DNA of 64,000 nucleotides from Streptomyces sp. NBC_01288 (GTDB lineage Bacteria > Actinomycetota > Actinomycetes > Streptomycetales > Streptomycetaceae). The stretch lies in contig NZ_CP108427.1 in NCBI RefSeq assembly GCF_035982055.1, positions 4,525,001-4,589,000 on the forward strand. Reading direction: 5' to 3'. Both the position numbers and the translations under genes were made by a program. Numbering within the stretch: position 1 is the first letter of the stretch; each line of letters opens with the position of its first letter. Shown piece after piece: positions 60,107 through 64,000 of the stretch. The notes beneath the pieces are model-generated. The model was given only the letters and a program-made list of their open reading frames with translations, was not told the origin of the DNA and did no database searches.

Positions 60107-60144
60107 AGGAAGGAACCTCCTTCCTCTAGACACCGTCCTAGAGG
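60107..60144 (+). promoter_or_regulatory. SigE-type (ECF) promoter with overlapping inverted repeats, upstream of lysX
   Basis: GGAACC (60112-60117) and CGTC-CTA (60134-60140) fit the ECF/SigE pattern GGAAC-N16/17-CGTC with a 17-bp gap between GGAAC and CGTC. Two inverted repeats overlap it: AGGAAGG-AACCT-CCTTCCT (60107-60125) and CCTCTAG-N8-CTAGAGG (60123-60144). sigE is in this window, and from memory the S. coelicolor homologue of the downstream gene is SigE-dependent. The start site would fall near 60148, leaving about 60 bases before ATG 60211. Confidence 0.65.
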
Positions 60145-60210
60145 GCGCAATGTCGCCGGATGCCCGAATCGGGCCCGGATCCAAGGTCTCTCGCAGAACT
60201 ACGGGATGCG

Positions 60211-62046
60211 ATGTCTGTCAGGATAGATGGGGAAATGTCGGGTGGGGTTCCGAGCCGAACAGGTCGGGTCCGGCGCATAGTCCGAGGTCCGCGCCCCGAG
60301 GTCGTTCCCACGCTCGTCGCCAGGGCCTGCGCCCTCGTCGGCCTGCTGGACATCGCCGCGGGGGTGTTCCCGCGCTTCCGGCACAGCCGTATGCACACCA
60401 TGGCGGAGGTGCTGCCGGGTGCGCTCGGTCCCTTCGCGGCGGCGCTCTCGCTCAGTGCCGGCGTGCTGCTGCTGCTCCTCGCGCACGGGCTCAGGCGGCG
60501 CAAGCGCCGGGCCTGGCGGGCCGCCGTCGCGCTGCTTCCGGCGGGCGCCGTGGCGCAGTTCGCGTACCGGCACTCCCTCATAGGAGTCGTCATCTCGGCG
60601 GCGCTGCTCGCGCCGCTGCTGCTGCACCGGGACGAGTTCCGGGCGCTGCCCGACCCGCGCAGCAGGTGGCGCGCGCTCGCCAACTTCGTGCTCATGGGCG
60701 CCGGTTCCCTCGTCCTCGGACTGGTCATCGTCAGCGTCCACTCCAAGCGCATGGTCGGCGACCCGAGCCTGGCCGATCGGATTACGCACGTCCTGTACGG
60801 CCTGTTCGGCTTCGAGGGCCCGGTCGACTACGAGGGCAGCACCTCCTGGACGGTCGCCTTCTCACTGGGCGCCCTGGGTCTGCTCACCGCGGTCACCACG
60901 ATCTACCTCGCGTTCCGGCCCGAGCACCCGGCCGCGCAGCTCACCCCGGAGGACGAGACGCATCTGCGCGCCCTCCTGGAGAAGCACGGCCGACGCGACT
61001 CGCTCGGTCACTTCGCGCTCCGCCGCGACAAGGCCGTCGTCTTCTCGCCCAGCGGCAAGGCGGCGGTGACGTACCGCGTGGTCTCCGGAGTGATGCTCGC
61101 CAGTGGTGACCCCATCGGCGACGTGGAGGCCTGGCCGGGCGCCATCGAGCGCTTCATGGACGAGGCGAAGGCCCACTCCTGGACGCCCGCAGTGATGGGC
61201 TGCTCGGAGACGGGCGGCGAGGTGTGGACCCGCGAGACCGGTCTCGACGCCCTCGAACTGGGCGACGAGGCGGTGGTCGACGTGGCGGATTTCTCGCTCG
61301 CCGGGCGCGCGATGCGCAACGTACGCCAAATGGTGAAGCGCATCGAGCGGGCCGGCTACGAAACCCGGGTACGGCGTGTACGTGACCTCGGCGAGGGCGA
61401 GTTGGAGCGCATCCGGCTCGCCGCGGAGGCTTGGCGGGGCACCGACACCGAGCGCGGCTTCTCCATGGCGCTCGGCCGCATCGGCGACCCCGAGGACGGT
61501 GACTGCTTCATCGCCACCGCCCACAAGACGGACGAACAGCCGGGCGAGTACGGCGACTTGAAGGCGATCCTGCACTTCGTGCCCTGGGGCACGGACGGCA
61601 TGTCGCTGGACCTGATGCGCCGTGACCGCGCGGCCGACCCGGGGATGAACGAACTGCTGATCGTGGCCTCCCTCCAGGCGGCACCGAAGCTCGGCATCAC
61701 GCGCGTGTCGCTCAACTTCGCGATGTTCCGCGCGGCGCTCGCGCGGGGCGAGAAGATCGGCGCGGGCCCGGTGCTGCGCGCCTGGCGCGGACTGCTGGTC
61801 TTCCTGTCGCGCTGGTTCCAGATCGAGTCCCTGTACAAGTTCAACGCGAAGTTCCAGCCCCGCTGGGAACCCCGCTTCGTGGTCTACCGCGCCTCCGGCG
61901 ACCTCCCCCGCATCGGCTTCGCCGCGATGCAGGCGGAAGGCTTCGTCAACCTGGCCCTCCCCCTCCCGCGCTTCCTCCGCCGCCGCACGGCCGCGGCCCC
62001 GGCCTGCACCCACGGGCTGGCGGAACGGGATGTACGGGCAGCCTGA
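60211..62046 (+). CDS. lysyl-phosphatidylglycerol synthase-type (MprF/LysX C-domain) membrane protein
   Basis: 611 residues. The N-terminal half carries about six transmembrane helices (LVARACALVGLLDIAAGVFP, FAAALSLSAGVLLLLLAHGL, LANFVLMGAGSLVLGLVIVS, VAFSLGALGLLTAVTTIYLA). The C-terminal half is a DUF2156/LPG_synthase domain (HFALRRDKAVVFSPSGKAAV, SGDPIGDVEAW, GVSLNFAMFRAALARGE-like region, FNAKFQPRWEPRFVVYR). It transfers an amino acid, probably lysine, to phosphatidylglycerol and so reduces membrane charge. The lysyl-tRNA synthetase domain fused in mycobacterial LysX is absent. ATG 60211 is chosen over ATG 60160 because the conserved N-terminus starts there. It is preceded by a SigE-type promoter and followed by a long hairpin. 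Confidence 0.92.
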   Translation: MSVRIDGEMSGGVPSRTGRVRRIVRGPRPEVVPTLVARACALVGLLDIAAGVFPRFRHSRMHTMAEVLPGALGPFAAALSLSAGVLLLLLAHGLRRRKRRAWRAAVALLPAGAVAQFAYRHSLIGVVISAALLAPLLLHRDEFRALPDPRSRWRALANFVLMGAGSLVLGLVIVSVHSKRMVGDPSLADRITHVLYGLFGFEGPVDYEGSTSWTVAFSLGALGLLTAVTTIYLAFRPEHPAAQLTPEDETHLRALLEKHGRRDSLGHFALRRDKAVVFSPSGKAAVTYRVVSGVMLASGDPIGDVEAWPGAIERFMDEAKAHSWTPAVMGCSETGGEVWTRETGLDALELGDEAVVDVADFSLAGRAMRNVRQMVKRIERAGYETRVRRVRDLGEGELERIRLAAEAWRGTDTERGFSMALGRIGDPEDGDCFIATAHKTDEQPGEYGDLKAILHFVPWGTDGMSLDLMRRDRAADPGMNELLIVASLQAAPKLGITRVSLNFAMFRAALARGEKIGAGPVLRAWRGLLVFLSRWFQIESLYKFNAKFQPRWEPRFVVYRASGDLPRIGFAAMQAEGFVNLALPLPRFLRRRTAAAPACTHGLAERDVRAA

Positions 62047-62053
62047 CCCACAG

Positions 62054-62107
62054 GCGCGGCCCGAGCGGCCCCCTCAGCTCCGGCTGGGGGCACCGCTCGG
62101 GCCGCGC
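62054..62107 (+). terminator. long hairpin terminator after the lysX-like gene
   Basis: A perfect 15-bp stem (arms 62054-62068 and 62093-62107) begins 8 bases after the stop and continues, after a 2-base bulge, with a further 5-bp CCCCC/GGGGG stem. There is no U-tract. The position and stability support termination. Confidence 0.75.
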
Positions 62108-62581
62108 CGAAGGTTTCCGCCCGGCCGCCCCGGAGACCTCCGCACGGACCGCGGCGCGCTACGGCGACGGGCACGCTCCGATCCGCCGAGGGCCGCGGGC
62201 GACGACGGCACGGGCCGACGGCCACCCCCAGACAATCCAAGGCAGCAGGCCAGTACCGCCAAGCCAGGCCGCTGCCGGACGATCCACGGCCGAGCCCCCC
62301 ACTCACCGGCTCTTGCGCCCCTCCCCCTGCGGAGCAGGCCGACCGCAGGAGCCCTGTTCACTCCGCCGAAGGTCGCGGGCGACCACAGCACAGGCCGACG
62401 CCCGCCGACACACGCTCCAGGGCCGCGAACCGGCACGCCGCACCCGCGCACCACCACCGCAAAGAAGGCCCACGGCCGAGGACCCCACCCACAGGCTCCC
62501 GCCCCCCTCCCCCTGCGGACCAGCCCGCTTCCACCCGGCCCACGGGGCCGTACCCCCTCCTCCTGGGCCTACGCTGAACGT
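62108..62581. other. non-coding region between the lysX-like gene and folP, with degenerate repeats
   Basis: Apart from the terminator and the folP promoter it contains loosely repeated modules of about 150-170 bp. Examples are CCGCCGAGGGCCGCGGGCGACGACRGCAC-like at about 62186 versus CCGCCGAAGGTCGCGGGCGACCACAGCAC-like at about 62361, and GGACGATCCACGGCCGAG versus GGCCCACGGCCGAGGACC. Open frames here have irregular codon usage and I reject them. It looks like decayed duplication. Confidence 0.45.
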
Positions 62582-63490
62582 ATGAGCAAGCAGAGCGGAC
62601 GCGCGCGTGTCACGGGTCTTCCGGAGTGGGACCGGTGCGCGGTCATGGGAGTCGTGAACGTCACCCCCGACTCCTTCTCCGACGGCGGTCGCTTCTTCGA
62701 CACCACGGCGGCCGTGAAGCGCGGCCTGGACCTGGTCACCGAGGGCGCCGACCTGGTGGACGTCGGCGGTGAGTCCACCCGCCCCGGCGCCTCCCGGGTC
62801 GACGAGGCCGAGGAACTCAAGCGCGTCATCCCCGTAGTGCGCGGCCTCGCCTCCGAGGGCGTCACCGTCTCCGTCGACACCATGCGCGCCTCCGTCGCCG
62901 AGCGGGCCCTCGCCGCCGGCGCCGCCCTCGTCAACGACGTCAGCGGCGGCCTCGCGGACCCCGCGATGATCCCGGTCGTCGCCGCCTCGGGCGCCCCCTT
63001 CGTGGTCATGCACTGGCGCGGCTTCCTGGAGGGCGGCAACGTCAGGGGCGTTTACGACGACGTCGTCACCGAAGTAGTCGACGAACTGCACGCACGCGTG
63101 GAGGCCGTTCTCGCCGGCGGCGTCGCCCCCGACCGCGTCGTCGTCGACCCGGGCCTCGGCTTCTCCAAGGACGCCGAGCACGACCTCGTCCTCCTCGCCC
63201 ACCTCGACCGCCTGCTCGCCCTCGGCCACCCCCTCCTGGTCGCCGCCTCCCGCAAACGGTTCCTCGGCCGCGTCCTCGCGGGCCCCGAGGGAGCGCCCCC
63301 GCCCGCGCGCGAGCGCGACGCCGCCACGGCCGCCGTCTCCGCGCTCGCGGCGCACGCCGGCGCCTGGGCGGTGCGCGTCCACGAGGTCCGCGCCACGGCC
63401 GACGCCGTACGCGTCGCACGCGCCGTGGAGGGAGCGCGCGCCCCCGGCGCCCGACCGACCGCGCACACCAACTCCGAGGCCGCCCTGTGA
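62582..63490 (+). CDS. folP: dihydropteroate synthase
   Basis: 302 residues. TIM-barrel enzyme that joins p-aminobenzoate to dihydropterin pyrophosphate, the sulfonamide target. Motifs: VMGVVNVTPDSFSDGGRF (pterin loop 1), DLVDVGGESTRPGA (loop 2), NDVSGG, VVVDPGLGFSKDAEHD and AASRKRFLGRV. TACGCT (62570-62575) ends exactly 6 bases before ATG 62582, so the mRNA is probably leaderless; the long open frame upstream is not homologous. The next gene starts inside its stop (GTGA). In Streptomyces folB and folK follow, which would lie beyond the window. Confidence 0.96.
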   Translation: MSKQSGRARVTGLPEWDRCAVMGVVNVTPDSFSDGGRFFDTTAAVKRGLDLVTEGADLVDVGGESTRPGASRVDEAEELKRVIPVVRGLASEGVTVSVDTMRASVAERALAAGAALVNDVSGGLADPAMIPVVAASGAPFVVMHWRGFLEGGNVRGVYDDVVTEVVDELHARVEAVLAGGVAPDRVVVDPGLGFSKDAEHDLVLLAHLDRLLALGHPLLVAASRKRFLGRVLAGPEGAPPPARERDAATAAVSALAAHAGAWAVRVHEVRATADAVRVARAVEGARAPGARPTAHTNSEAAL

Positions 63491-63990
63491 CCGCCCCGCA
63501 CATCGACGTCGAGCAGGTGGAACTCGCCAACACCGCGTTCTACGAGACGCTGGAGCGCGGTGACTTCGACGAGTTGTCCGCGCTCTGGCTGACCCCGGCC
63601 GACCTCGGCGTCGACGAGGAGTACCACGACCCGGCGGACAGCGGCGTGATCTCCTGCGTGCACCCGGGCTGGCCGGTGCTGACCGGCCGCGGCGAGGTCC
63701 TGCGGTCGTACGCGCTGATCATGGCGAACACCGAGTACATCCAGTTCTTCCTCACCGACGTGCACGTCTCCGTGACCGGCGACACCGCGCTGGTCACCTG
63801 CACGGAGAACATCCTCAGCGGCGGCCCCTCCCCCGACGACAGCGACGAACTGGGCCCCTTGGTCGGCCAGCTCGTGGTCGCCACGAACGTGTTCCGGCGC
63901 ACCCCCGAGGGCTGGAAGCTCTGGTCGCACCACGCGTCCCCCGTTCTGGCCGAAAACGACGAGGACGACAGCGAGGACACCCCCACCTGA
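63487..63990 (+). CDS. NTF2-like/SnoaL-like protein coupled to folP
   Basis: 167 residues. Cystatin-like alpha+beta fold of the nuclear-transport-factor-2 family: VELANTAFYETLERGDFDEL, SALWLTP, SCVHPGWPVLTGRGEVLRSY, VSVTGDTALVTCTENIL and the closing ATNVFRRTPEGWKLWSHHAS. It matches DUF4440/SnoaL_3 proteins encoded between folP and folB in actinobacteria. Function is unknown; a ligand-binding or accessory role in folate synthesis is possible. GTG 63487 overlaps the folP TGA (GTGA), so it is translated with FolP. An acidic C-terminal tail follows. The window ends 10 bp after the stop. Confidence 0.9.
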   Translation: MTAPHIDVEQVELANTAFYETLERGDFDELSALWLTPADLGVDEEYHDPADSGVISCVHPGWPVLTGRGEVLRSYALIMANTEYIQFFLTDVHVSVTGDTALVTCTENILSGGPSPDDSDELGPLVGQLVVATNVFRRTPEGWKLWSHHASPVLAENDEDDSEDTPT

Positions 63991-64000
63991 GTGGGTAGGC

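Overview
The window is a stretch of linear-chromosome core from a high-GC actinomycete, almost certainly Streptomyces. The evidence is the strong G/C bias at third codon positions, frequent GTG starts, GTGA/ATGA stop-start overlaps, many starts that look leaderless, and a gene order I recognise from memory of S. coelicolor (auxiliary trpS, proC, ilvD, radA, disA, mutY, sigE-cseA-cseB-cseC, clpC, lsr2, panC-nadB-nadC-coaX, lysX, folP). I see no rRNA, tRNA, CRISPR array, transposase, integrase or plasmid origin.

Layout. 1-1.2 kb: trpS behind a Trp-codon leader peptide and a four-segment attenuator. 1.2-5.5 kb: proC, a two-gene ABC exporter with an operator-covered promoter, and a SulP permease. 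5.6-10.4 kb: tandem repeats, a methyltransferase, a membrane protein, two paralogous SH3-type small proteins and a receptor Ser/Thr kinase with a PQQ-type propeller. 10.5-15.4 kb: ilvD, a TetR regulator coupled to a sugar-phosphate isomerase, and a Ppx/GppA phosphatase. 15.5-22.9 kb: a Cys-rich protein, a sigma-like/anti-sigma-like/BACON membrane fusion, radA, disA (c-di-AMP synthase), a secreted or anchored protein and mutY. 23.2-26.7 kb: the cell-envelope stress operon sigE-cseA-cseB-cseC. 26.8-31.3 kb: an AraC-VOC-methyltransferase operon, tandem repeats, and a divergent drug exporter/TetR pair with duplicated operators.

31.3-38.6 kb: a secreted M23 peptidase, a secreted HAD phosphatase, a 1010-residue NACHT-LRR (NLR-like) ATPase and clpC. 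39-42.2 kb: an SCO3374-type protein overlapping lsr2, a single-domain N-acetylglutamate-synthase-like GNAT, a BlaI-type repressor and small conserved proteins. 42.4-47.9 kb: a translationally coupled cofactor operon (Rossmann/DUF2520, panC, nadB, nadC, then coaX) serving NAD and coenzyme A synthesis. 48-54.3 kb: a PLP lyase, an ArsR-type regulator, a NarL/DesK-type two-component pair and a MidA-like methyltransferase. 54.3-64 kb: an orphan nuoD, two PH-domain membrane proteins, a coiled-coil membrane protein, a membrane esterase divergent from a lysX/MprF-type gene behind a SigE-like promoter, then folP and an NTF2-like protein that probably begins the folate cluster.

Themes. The cell-envelope genes (sigE-cse, M23, lysX, esterase, HAD phosphatase) and DNA-integrity genes (radA, disA, mutY, lsr2) are housekeeping. 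The features I would look at first are the NLR-like NACHT gene with a compositionally different sensor half, the sigma/anti-sigma/BACON fusion, the Trp attenuator, the Cys-rich NadC extension, the pair of long inverted repeats about 14.5 kb apart, and the recurrent arrangement of a -10 hexamer 6-7 bases before the start codon.
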